Assembly (NCBI GenBank): GCA_002291855.1
Contig: DBAW01000071.1
Span: forward strand, 1 to 5,234
DNA: 5,234 nt
Origin: Sphingomonas sp. UBA1000
Lineage (GTDB): Bacteria > Pseudomonadota > Alphaproteobacteria > Sphingomonadales > Sphingomonadaceae
Direction: 5' to 3'
A program made the position numbers and the translations under genes. Under the pieces are notes generated by a model. That model was not told the DNA's origin and searched no databases. It worked only from the letters and a program-made list of their open reading frames with translations. This document shows, one piece after another, positions 1 to 5,234 of the stretch. Each line of letters begins with the position of its first letter. Within the stretch, counting starts at the first letter, position 1.

Positions 1-284
1 TTCGCGGCGACCGGCGGGGGGGCGGCCGCCGGGCTGGGCGCGCGCGCCTTTTCGGTCGCCGCACCGCCGCCATCGGGCAGGCGCAGCACCTCGAGCGCGC
101 GGGCGCGGTTGGGCAGGCGGCGGATGAACTGCCGTTCCTCAAGCGCGCCGATCAGCCGGTGGACACCCGATTTGGACTTGAGGTCCAGCGCCTCCTTCAT
201 CTCCTCGAACGAGGGGGACACGCCGCTGCTTGCCAGGCGGTCATGGATGAAAAGGAGCAGTTCATGTTGCTTGCGCGTCAGCAT
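1..284 (-). CDS. lexA: LexA repressor, N-terminal part (3' end cut off by window edge)
   Basis: LexA is the SOS-response repressor. It binds operators of DNA-repair genes and cleaves itself when RecA is activated. The 94 visible residues begin MLTRKQHELLLFI and form the winged-helix DNA-binding domain (about residues 1-70). The helix-turn-helix runs through SFEEMKEAL and SKSGVHRLI, followed by LEERQFIRRLPNRARALEV. SKSGVHRLI is the recognition-helix form I associate with alphaproteobacterial LexA; E. coli differs here. An Ala/Pro-rich hinge starts at about residue 75. The Ala-Gly cleavage site and Ser/Lys catalytic dyad lie beyond the window, so whether the protein is intact cannot be judged. 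The ATG at 284-282 is preceded by AAGGG (296-292) with a 7-nt spacer, which supports this start. The gene lies 57 nt after moeA and has its own promoter and SOS box. Not seen in the supplied open-frame list because the gene is truncated, but the translation is unambiguous. Confidence 0.95.
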   Translation of the reverse strand, partial: MLTRKQHELLLFIHDRLASSGVSPSFEEMKEALDLKSKSGVHRLIGALEERQFIRRLPNRARALEVLRLPDGGGAATEKARAPSPAAAPPPVAA

Positions 285-302
285 CGCCTCGCCCTTGGCT
301 GG

Positions 303-317
303 GAACGAACAAGGAAC
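303..317 (-). promoter_or_regulatory. LexA operator (SOS box, GTTC-N7-GTTC) of lexA
   Basis: On the minus strand this stretch reads GTTCCTTGTTCGTTC, a perfect match to GTTC-N7-GTTC, the direct-repeat LexA operator known from alphaproteobacteria. It ends 18 nt before the lexA start codon and directly follows a plausible -10 hexamer, so bound LexA would cover the transcription start. This implies autorepression, as is usual for lexA. A third GTTC lies inside the spacer (310-307) and touches the downstream half-site. Match and position are seen directly; LexA binding is inferred. Confidence 0.88.
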
Positions 318-345
318 GTGTAGGAAACGCCTGCCGCGACGTCAA
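317..345 (-). promoter_or_regulatory. Putative housekeeping-type promoter of lexA
   Basis: The minus strand carries TTGACG (345-340), a 17-nt spacer and TACACG (322-317). The -35 hexamer is close to the consensus and the spacing is optimal; the -10 hexamer is weak (three matches to TATAAT). The -35 overlaps the moeA stop codon (344-342), and the last base of the -10 is the first base of the SOS box. A start site near position 310 would give a leader of about 25 nt. The overlap with the LexA operator makes this more credible than the hexamers alone would. Confidence 0.6.
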
Positions 346-1541
346 GCAATGATGTGAACATCGGTGAACGCGCCGGCAGGCAGGGCCGGGGCATTGGCGG
401 GGCGGACGATCAGCGCATCGGCGGCGGCAAGCCCGGTCAGCACCCCGCTGTCCTGCACCCCGACCGGGAAAAGCTGTCCGTCGATCAGCCGGGCGCGCAG
501 ATAATCGGCGCGCGGGCCGGTGGCGGGCAGCGCCTCGCCCACCGGCAGCGAGAGTGTGGGCGGCAGCGGCGCGGCGGCCCCGCCCATCGCCGCGATCAGC
601 GGCATCAGGAACAGCGCGCTGGTGACAAAGGCCGAAACCGGGTTGCCGGGCAGGCCGAGCACCATCGTCTTGCCCAGTTGCCCGGCCATCAGCGGCTTGC
701 CCGGCCGCATCGCGATCCGCCAGAAATCGAGCGTTGCGCCGCAATCGGCAAGCGCCGGGCGCACCAGATCATGATCGCCGACCGACGCGCCGCCGATGGT
801 CACCAGAATATCGGCCTGCACCGCCGCATCGCCAATGGCGCGGGCGAGCGCGGCACGATCATCGGCGATGATCCCGCAATCATGAACCTCAACCGGCAGG
901 GTGGCGAGCTGCGCTGCGAGCATCGCGGCATTGGCGGCGTGGATCTGGCCGGGGCGCAGCGGCGCGCCCGGTGCCGCGAGCTCGTCGCCGGTCGAAATCA
1001 GCGCGACGCGCGCGCGGCGGCGCACCGGCAGCCGGGCATGGCCGCCCAGCGCCGCCAGCCCGATCCGGGCGGGGGTGATGCGTTGCCCTGCCGGGATCAG
1101 CGTGTCGCCCGTGGCAAAGTTCATCGCGCGGGCGCGGACATGCGCGCCCGGCCGCGCCGGCCCGTCGCCGGCCAGCACCAGCCGGTCGCCGTCACGCTTC
1201 GCATCCTCCTGGATCAGGATGGTGTCGGCTCCGTCGGGCAGGGCCGCGCCGGTGAAGATCCGCGCGGCCATGCCCGGCCCGACCGCGGCGGCAGGCATTT
1301 GCCCGGCGGGGATGGTTGCGATCACGTCCCACGGCCCCGGCAGATCGGCATGGCGGATCGCATAGCCATCCATTGCCGAGACATCGGCAAAGGGATGATC
1401 GACGCCCGCCGCAATGTCCTGCGCCGCCCAGCGCCCGGCGGCCTCGGCAAGCGGACGCGTGACCGGGGGGAGCAGCGGTGCCGCCGCGATCAGCCGCGCC
1501 TGGGCGTCGGCGACCGGCAACAGGGAGGAGGAAGGGGTCAT
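342..1541 (-). CDS. moeA: Molybdopterin molybdenumtransferase MoeA
   Basis: MoeA inserts molybdate into adenylylated molybdopterin, the last step of basic molybdenum cofactor synthesis, in the cytoplasm. The 399 residues compare well with about 411 in E. coli. Family motifs appear in order: VSAMDGYAI (residues 54-62, Asp58), IFTGAALPDGADTILIQED (95-113), STGDEL (183-188), TIGGASVGDHD (248-258), MRPGKPLMAG (278-287) and GLPGNPVSAF (296-305). A C-terminal domain-IV-like segment ends in TDVHIIA. The segment after the molybdopterin-binding region reads GAHVRARAMNF where many homologues have an R-x-x-GED-like sequence, a mild deviation. The ATG at 1541-1539 has AGG about 9 nt upstream, and no start codon is visible in frame just before it. 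The gene is 147 nt downstream of moaC in the same direction, and its stop lies inside the lexA promoter. No promoter of its own is evident. The paralogue MogA is shorter and lacks the N-terminal domains seen here. Confidence 0.96.
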   Translation of the reverse strand: MTPSSSLLPVADAQARLIAAAPLLPPVTRPLAEAAGRWAAQDIAAGVDHPFADVSAMDGYAIRHADLPGPWDVIATIPAGQMPAAAVGPGMAARIFTGAALPDGADTILIQEDAKRDGDRLVLAGDGPARPGAHVRARAMNFATGDTLIPAGQRITPARIGLAALGGHARLPVRRRARVALISTGDELAAPGAPLRPGQIHAANAAMLAAQLATLPVEVHDCGIIADDRAALARAIGDAAVQADILVTIGGASVGDHDLVRPALADCGATLDFWRIAMRPGKPLMAGQLGKTMVLGLPGNPVSAFVTSALFLMPLIAAMGGAAAPLPPTLSLPVGEALPATGPRADYLRARLIDGQLFPVGVQDSGVLTGLAAADALIVRPANAPALPAGAFTDVHIIA

Positions 1542-1546
1542 TCGCC

Positions 1547-1666
1547 ATGCCTGCCACAGCCGGGGCGGCGCGTCATCGCATCGATTTCGCCGCCCTGCAG
1601 CGCTCTTTGGATCGGATCGGCCGCCCCAGCCCTCTGATTTACCGCATTTTCCGCGCCGGCGGGTGA
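1547..1666 (+). CDS. Doubtful small ORF (39 aa) antisense to the moaC-moeA gap
   Basis: This is the only plus-strand frame that I would not dismiss outright. It begins MPATAGAARHR and ends LIYRIFRAGG, with an ATG at 1547. AAGGGG (1532-1537) lies 9 nt before the start, but those purines are also the reverse complement of moeA codons 4-7, so the ribosome-site match may be accidental. The third codon positions are GC-biased, though not convincingly, and the stop codon falls inside the palindrome at 1652-1680. I recognise no family and see no plus-strand promoter. The mirror frame on the minus strand is also open, which is common in GC-rich DNA. Most probably it is not a gene. Confidence 0.12.
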   Translation: MPATAGAARHRIDFAALQRSLDRIGRPSPLIYRIFRAGG

Positions 1667-1680
1667 TTCACCCCGGCGCG
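1652..1680. repeat. 29-nt GC-rich palindrome (stem-loop) between moaC and moeA
   Basis: CGCGCCGG (1652-1659) is the exact reverse complement of CCGGCGCG (1673-1680). Between the arms, GGTG and CACC can pair around a 3-nt ATT loop, leaving a CG bulge, so the RNA of either strand could form about 12 base pairs. On the minus strand the structure begins 8 nt after the moaC stop codon. Neither strand has a T-run after the stem (GGAAAATGCGG on minus, AAACTGCG on plus), so it is not a standard intrinsic terminator. It could be an RNA-stability or processing hairpin, a copy of a dispersed palindrome, or a weak attenuator that separates trp-moaC from moeA expression. The inverted repeat is seen directly; its function is unknown. 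Confidence 0.6.
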
Positions 1681-1688
1681 AAACTGCG

Positions 1689-2180
<492 letters not shown>

Positions 2181-2182
2181 GG

Positions 2183-2953
2183 TCAGCCGACCAGTGCCCG
2201 GGTCGCGGCCTCGACATCATCGGCGCGCATCAGCGTTTCGCCGATCAGGAAGCAGCGCACGCCATGTTCGGCCATCGCGTCGAGATCGGCCCGGCTGGTC
2301 AGCCCGCTTTCGGCGACGAAGGTGCAGCCGGCCGGCGCGCGCCCGACCAGTTCATAGGTCCGCTCGAAACTGACCGAAAAGTCCCTGAGATCGCGGTTAT
2401 TGACCCCGATCAGCCGCGACCGGAGCCTGAGCGCGCGGTCGAGTTCGGCGCTGCTGTGCACCTCGACCAGCGCATCCATGCCAAGCTCGAGCGCTGCCGC
2501 CTCGATCTCCGCCATCTGGCCGTCGTCGAGTGCGGCGACGATGATCAGGATCGCATCCGCGCCGAGCGCCCGTGCCTCGCGCACCTGCCAGGGATCGACG
2601 ATGAAATCCTTGCGCAGCACCGGCAGCGTGCAGGCGGCGCGCGCGGCGACCAGATCGGCGTCGCGGCCCTCGAAATAGGGTTCGTCGGTCAGCACCGACA
2701 GGCAGGATGCGCCGCCCGCCTGATAGGCGCGGGCATGGGCGGGCGGATCGAAATCGGCGCGGATCAGCCCCTTGGACGGGCTGGCCTTTTTGATCTCCGC
2801 GATCAGGCCGTAACCGGGCGCGGCATCGAGCGCGCGGCGAAAGCCGCGCGGCGGCGACTGGGCGGCGATCAGCGCGTCGAGATCGGGGTTGAGCGCACGG
2901 CGACGGGCGGTGTCCGTCACCTTGAAGGCGCAGATTTCCTGAAGCTTGTTCAT
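2183..2953 (-). CDS. trpC: Indole-3-glycerol-phosphate synthase TrpC
   Basis: TrpC closes the indole ring of CdRP, releasing CO2 and water to give indole-3-glycerol phosphate, the fourth step of tryptophan synthesis. It is a 256-residue monofunctional TIM barrel with no fused TrpF domain, unlike E. coli TrpC. Motifs in barrel order are LIAEIKKASPSKG (residues 50-62), LTDEPYFEG (88-96), VLRKDFIVDPWQ (112-123), GADAILIIVAAL (131-142), DALVEVHS (160-167), IGVNNRDL (182-189) and VAESGL (213-218). Glu53, Lys55, Lys115, Glu164, Asn185 and Glu215 match the catalytic and binding residues of the family, including the general-acid lysine, so the enzyme should be active. The ATG (2953-2951) overlaps the trpD stop as ATGA. 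Only a weak GGA stands upstream, which again points to coupled translation. Confidence 0.98.
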   Translation of the reverse strand: MNKLQEICAFKVTDTARRRALNPDLDALIAAQSPPRGFRRALDAAPGYGLIAEIKKASPSKGLIRADFDPPAHARAYQAGGASCLSVLTDEPYFEGRDADLVAARAACTLPVLRKDFIVDPWQVREARALGADAILIIVAALDDGQMAEIEAAALELGMDALVEVHSSAELDRALRLRSRLIGVNNRDLRDFSVSFERTYELVGRAPAGCTFVAESGLTSRADLDAMAEHGVRCFLIGETLMRADDVEAATRALVG

Positions 2954-3948
2954 CGATAGGCGATCCAGCGTTCGAGCAGGTGCAGCGCGCTCTGGTCGTC
3001 AATCGCATGTGCGGCGCGGCGGGCACCATCCTTCAGATCGGCGGCCTCGCCCGCGACCAGCAGCGCAGCCGCGGCGTTGAGCAGCACGGCATCACGATAG
3101 GCCCCCGGGCTGCCCATCAGCAGGCGGCGCAGCGCGGCGGCGTTATAGGCGGCATCATCGCCCTTGAGCGCATCCAGCGGGTGCGGCTGAAGCCCGGCAT
3201 CGCGCGGCATCACCCGGTGGACGCTGTCGCCGAGCAGGCCGACCGAGACCATCGTGCTCGGCCCGGCGATCGACAGTTCGTCGAGCGGTTCGTCGCCCGC
3301 CACCAGCAGCACCGATTGCAGGCCGACGAGCCGCGCCGCATCTGCATAGACGGGCATGAAATCGGGCCGCGCAATGCCGATCAGCTGGCGCGACACCCGC
3401 GCCGGATTGCACAGCGGGCCGACCAGGTTGAACACCGTGCGCCGCCCCAGCGCGCGGCGGATCGGCGCCAGCGGCGCGAGCGCGGGGTGGTGGATCTGCG
3501 CGAACAGGAACGCGATGCCGAGATCATTGAGGCTGCGTTCGGCAGTTGCCGAGGCGACATCGAGATTGAGGCCGAGCGCCTCCAGCGTGTCGGCTGCCCC
3601 GGCCTTGGACGAGGCCGCGCGATTGCCATGCTTGGCCACCGGCACGCCGCAGGCGGCGACGACGATGGCAACCGCAGTCGAGATGTTCAGGCTGTGCTGC
3701 GCATCGGCCCCGGTGCCGCAGACATCGATGGCGTTGGCCGGCGCATCGACCGGCAGCATCCGCGCGCGCATCGCCTGCGCACAGGCGGCGATTTCGACCG
3801 CCGTCTCGTCGCGCAGCGACATGTCGGCCAGAAAGCGGGCAATGTCGTCATGGGCGGGCTTGCCGTCCAGAATGTCGCCAAAGGCACGCGCCGCCGTCTC
3901 GGCATCCAGCGCCATGCTGGCGTCGGGCAGGATGGTGATCGTCGTCAT
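2950..3948 (-). CDS. trpD: Anthranilate phosphoribosyltransferase TrpD
   Basis: TrpD transfers the phosphoribosyl group of PRPP to anthranilate, the second committed step of tryptophan synthesis. The 332 residues fit a stand-alone TrpD with no fused glutaminase. An N-terminal helical domain (about 1-70) is followed by the PRPP-binding segment VCGTGADAQHSLNIST (76-91), VAKHGNRAASSKAGAADTLE (105-123), IRRALGRRTVFNLVGPLCNP (163-182) and the metal-binding DE in LDELSIAGPS (Asp223, Glu224). The glycine-rich loop reads GTGADA where the family usually has GTGGDG, so two glycines are replaced by alanine; the aspartate is kept. Other key residues look normal. The start ATG overlaps the trpG stop as ATGA and has AGGGA 6 nt upstream (3959-3955). 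Thymidine phosphorylase and the TrpD2/YbiB family share the fold, but the neighbours settle the call. Confidence 0.97.
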   Translation of the reverse strand: MTTITILPDASMALDAETAARAFGDILDGKPAHDDIARFLADMSLRDETAVEIAACAQAMRARMLPVDAPANAIDVCGTGADAQHSLNISTAVAIVVAACGVPVAKHGNRAASSKAGAADTLEALGLNLDVASATAERSLNDLGIAFLFAQIHHPALAPLAPIRRALGRRTVFNLVGPLCNPARVSRQLIGIARPDFMPVYADAARLVGLQSVLLVAGDEPLDELSIAGPSTMVSVGLLGDSVHRVMPRDAGLQPHPLDALKGDDAAYNAAALRRLLMGSPGAYRDAVLLNAAAALLVAGEAADLKDGARRAAHAIDDQSALHLLERWIAYR

Positions 3949-4535
3949 GCGATTTCCCTGACCGGCAGGCCGGCGGCGCGCATGAAATTGGCGAGCATCC
4001 GGTGGCCATGCTCGGTCGCGATGCTTTCGGGATGGAACTGGACGCCGTGGATCGGCAGATCGCGGTGGCGAAAGCCCATCACATGGCCGTCGTCGCTGCG
4101 CGCATTGACGACCAGCTCGGGCGGCAGCGTGTCTTCAGGCACGATCAGCGAATGATAGCGGGTGGCGGTGAAGGGCGAGGGCAGGCCGGCGAACAGCCCG
4201 GTGCCGTCATGCGTGACCGGCGAGGTCTTGCCGTGCATCAGCCCGCCGCGCACCACCTTGCCGCCGAAATGCTGGCCGATCGCCTGATGGCCAAGGCACA
4301 CGCCGAGCAGCGGCCGCCCGGCCTCGGCACAGGCGGCGACCAGATCGAGCGAAATGCCCGCCTCGTTCGGCGTGCACGGGCCGGGCGAGATCAGGAACGC
4401 CTGCGCGCCGGACGACAGTGCCTGCCCGGCCGACAGCGCGTCGTTGCGCACCACATCGACCTCGGCCCCCAGCTCCATCAGATAATGGACGAGGTTCCAA
4501 GTGAAGCTGTCATAATTGTCGATGACAAGGATCAT
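3945..4535 (-). CDS. trpG: Anthranilate synthase component II (glutamine amidotransferase) TrpG
   Basis: This class-I glutamine amidotransferase supplies ammonia to TrpE, which makes anthranilate from chorismate. TrpE is not in the window. The 196 residues begin MILVIDNYDSFTWNLVHYL, the standard start of the TrpG/PabA family. The oxyanion-side motif PGPCTPNEAG (51-60), nucleophile elbow LLGVCLGHQAIGQ (76-88, Cys80), HGKTSPV (101-107) and GVQFHPES (164-171, His168, Glu170) give a complete Cys-His-Glu triad. A GTG at 4577 would add 14 residues, but they match nothing I know at this end of the family, so I chose the ATG at 4535. TrpG and PabA are hard to separate by sequence. The overlap with trpD favours the tryptophan role, although one protein can serve both anthranilate and p-aminobenzoate synthesis. 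There is no clear ribosome-binding site. Confidence 0.95.
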   Translation of the reverse strand: MILVIDNYDSFTWNLVHYLMELGAEVDVVRNDALSAGQALSSGAQAFLISPGPCTPNEAGISLDLVAACAEAGRPLLGVCLGHQAIGQHFGGKVVRGGLMHGKTSPVTHDGTGLFAGLPSPFTATRYHSLIVPEDTLPPELVVNARSDDGHVMGFRHRDLPIHGVQFHPESIATEHGHRMLANFMRAAGLPVREIA

Positions 4536-4546
4536 GGCCCGGGGCT

Positions 4547-4612
4547 TTAGCCGCCATGCCCCCGGTTCGTCACGCACGGAATCCGGGCGCTGCGGCTGCC
4601 GGTCGGGGCCAT
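4547..4612 (-). CDS. Possible 21-codon mini-ORF between the hydrolase and trpG
   Basis: In the 79-nt gap a short frame starts with ATG 2 nt after the hydrolase stop (TGAGCATG) and ends with TAA 11 nt before the trpG ATG. AAGGG lies 8 nt before its start, inside the hydrolase 3' end, which is a better ribosome site than trpG itself has. The peptide begins MAPTGSRSAR and ends NRGHGG. It has no Trp codon, so it is not a classic trp attenuation leader. It could pass ribosomes from the hydrolase to trpG by reinitiation, or be chance. I recognise no family. Confidence 0.2.
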   Translation of the reverse strand: MAPTGSRSARIPCVTNRGHGG

Positions 4613-4614
4613 GC

Positions 4615-5234
4615 TCAGCGCCCTTCGCTGCGCGCGAGCAGCGCGACCAGTTCGTCCTGCCAGAAGCGCGCCCATGTATGGGTGCCGTGGCCGCGCGTCT
4701 CGGCGCTTTGCGGGATCAGGATGAACTTGCCGTCGGGCAGGCGGCGGGCCGCCGCCTCGGCAATGCCAAGGCCCGGCGGGTTGATGAAATCATCGGCTGA
4801 GTTCACCCAGGTGACGGGCATCGTCATGCGTTCAAGCCCTGCCGCCGGATTATAGGTGCGCGAGCTGTCGAGCTGCCAGATCAGGTCGTTGGCGTCACGC
4901 CCGGCAATGGTGCGCGCAAAGGCGGTGTCGAGCGCGGCCTCGGCGGCGATGCGCGTCGGGGCCTGCGCCTGTGCCAGAACGGGGTTCAGCCCGGCGACGA
5001 GCAGCAGGCTGGCCGCCGTCCGCAGCCCGGCGAGCGGCTGCGTCGTGTAATCGCCGCCACGATAGGCAGGGTCGGCGCGCACGGCGTCGATCGCCAGCTT
5101 GCGCCATATCCGGTTCTGGCCGGCAATCTCGACCGGCAGGCACGCCATCGGCATCATCGCCTGCACGCGCTCGGGCCGGGTGGTGCCCCAGACAAAGCCG
5201 TGCATGCAGCCCATCGACGTGCCCATCAGCAGCC
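4615..5234 (-). CDS. Alpha/beta-fold hydrolase, homoserine acetyltransferase-like (N-terminus beyond the window)
   Basis: The last 205 residues of an alpha/beta-hydrolase are visible. The fragment opens just before the nucleophile elbow GTSMGCMHGFVW (Ser codon 5217-5215), which fits the G-x-S-x-G pattern and resembles MetX-type GGSMGG. A cap-like helical region follows (GDYTTQPLAGL, LDTAFARTIAGRD). Near the C-terminus, VTWVNSADDFINPPGL supplies a candidate acid, and ETRGHGTHTWARFW supplies the catalytic His. The triad therefore seems complete. True MetX makes O-acetylhomoserine, but the elbow and C-terminus differ from MetX as I know it, so I would not name it metX; substrate unknown. The gene lies 79 nt upstream of trpG on the same strand and may belong to the trp transcript. 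The hydrophobic run LLLVAGLNPVLAQAQA is internal and not a signal peptide. Confidence 0.8.
   Translation of the reverse strand, partial: LLMGTSMGCMHGFVWGTTRPERVQAMMPMACLPVEIAGQNRIWRKLAIDAVRADPAYRGGDYTTQPLAGLRTAASLLLVAGLNPVLAQAQAPTRIAAEAALDTAFARTIAGRDANDLIWQLDSSRTYNPAAGLERMTMPVTWVNSADDFINPPGLGIAEAAARRLPDGKFILIPQSAETRGHGTHTWARFWQDELVALLARSEGR

Noticed and set aside
354..1637. 427-codon plus-strand open frame across moeA
   Set aside because: It is antisense to a clear MoeA with all its motifs. The product is an Arg/Gly/His-rich low-complexity sequence typical of shadow frames in GC-rich DNA, with no family signature.
1652..1680. Intrinsic terminator after moaC
   Set aside because: The stem is strong, but there is no T-run after it on either strand, so it is recorded as a palindrome of unknown function.
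2980..4155. 391-codon plus-strand open frame across trpD and trpG
   Set aside because: It is antisense to two recognised enzymes with intact active sites. It crosses their junction and has shadow-frame composition.
4536..4577. Upstream GTG start adding 14 residues to TrpG
   Set aside because: The family starts at MILVIDNYDSF. The extension has no match I recognise, and the ATG at 4535 gives the usual length.
4945..5010. Hydrophobic run LLLVAGLNPVLAQAQA as a signal peptide of a separate exported protein
   Set aside because: It lies inside the hydrolase frame between the nucleophile elbow and the acid/His motifs, where the helical cap is expected. No separate start is needed.

Overview
The window is very GC-rich and coding-dense. 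Every gene I can support lies on the minus strand. The organism is most likely an alphaproteobacterium, and a sphingomonad would fit. Three things point there: LexA has the helix sequence SKSGVHRLI, a directly repeated GTTC-N7-GTTC SOS box sits in front of lexA, and the order trpG-trpD-trpC-moaC-moeA-lexA is, from memory, a recurring alphaproteobacterial arrangement. I cannot assign a genus from the sequence alone.

In transcription order (right to left) the window holds: a 3' fragment of an alpha/beta-hydrolase of the homoserine acetyltransferase-like type (4615-5234, cut at the window edge); a 79-nt gap with a possible 21-codon mini-ORF; trpG (3945-4535); trpD (2950-3948); trpC (2183-2953); moaC (1689-2180); a 147-nt gap with a strong 29-nt palindrome and ambiguous small open frames; moeA (342-1541); a 57-nt gap with a lexA promoter and SOS box; and the 5' part of lexA (1-284, cut at the window edge).

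trpG, trpD and trpC encode the glutaminase of anthranilate synthase, the phosphoribosyltransferase and indole-3-glycerol-phosphate synthase, which are consecutive early functions of tryptophan synthesis. trpG/trpD and trpD/trpC overlap by ATGA, and trpC and moaC are 2 nt apart, so these four genes look like one translationally coupled transcript. moaC and moeA encode early and late steps of molybdenum cofactor synthesis. lexA appears to have its own self-repressed promoter, whose -35 hexamer overlaps the moeA stop codon.

I see no mobile element, CRISPR array, tRNA, rRNA or defence system. This is mostly ordinary housekeeping sequence. The points worth a second look are the lexA promoter architecture, the two small intergenic stretches, an altered glycine-rich loop in TrpD, and the hydrolase placed just before trpG.
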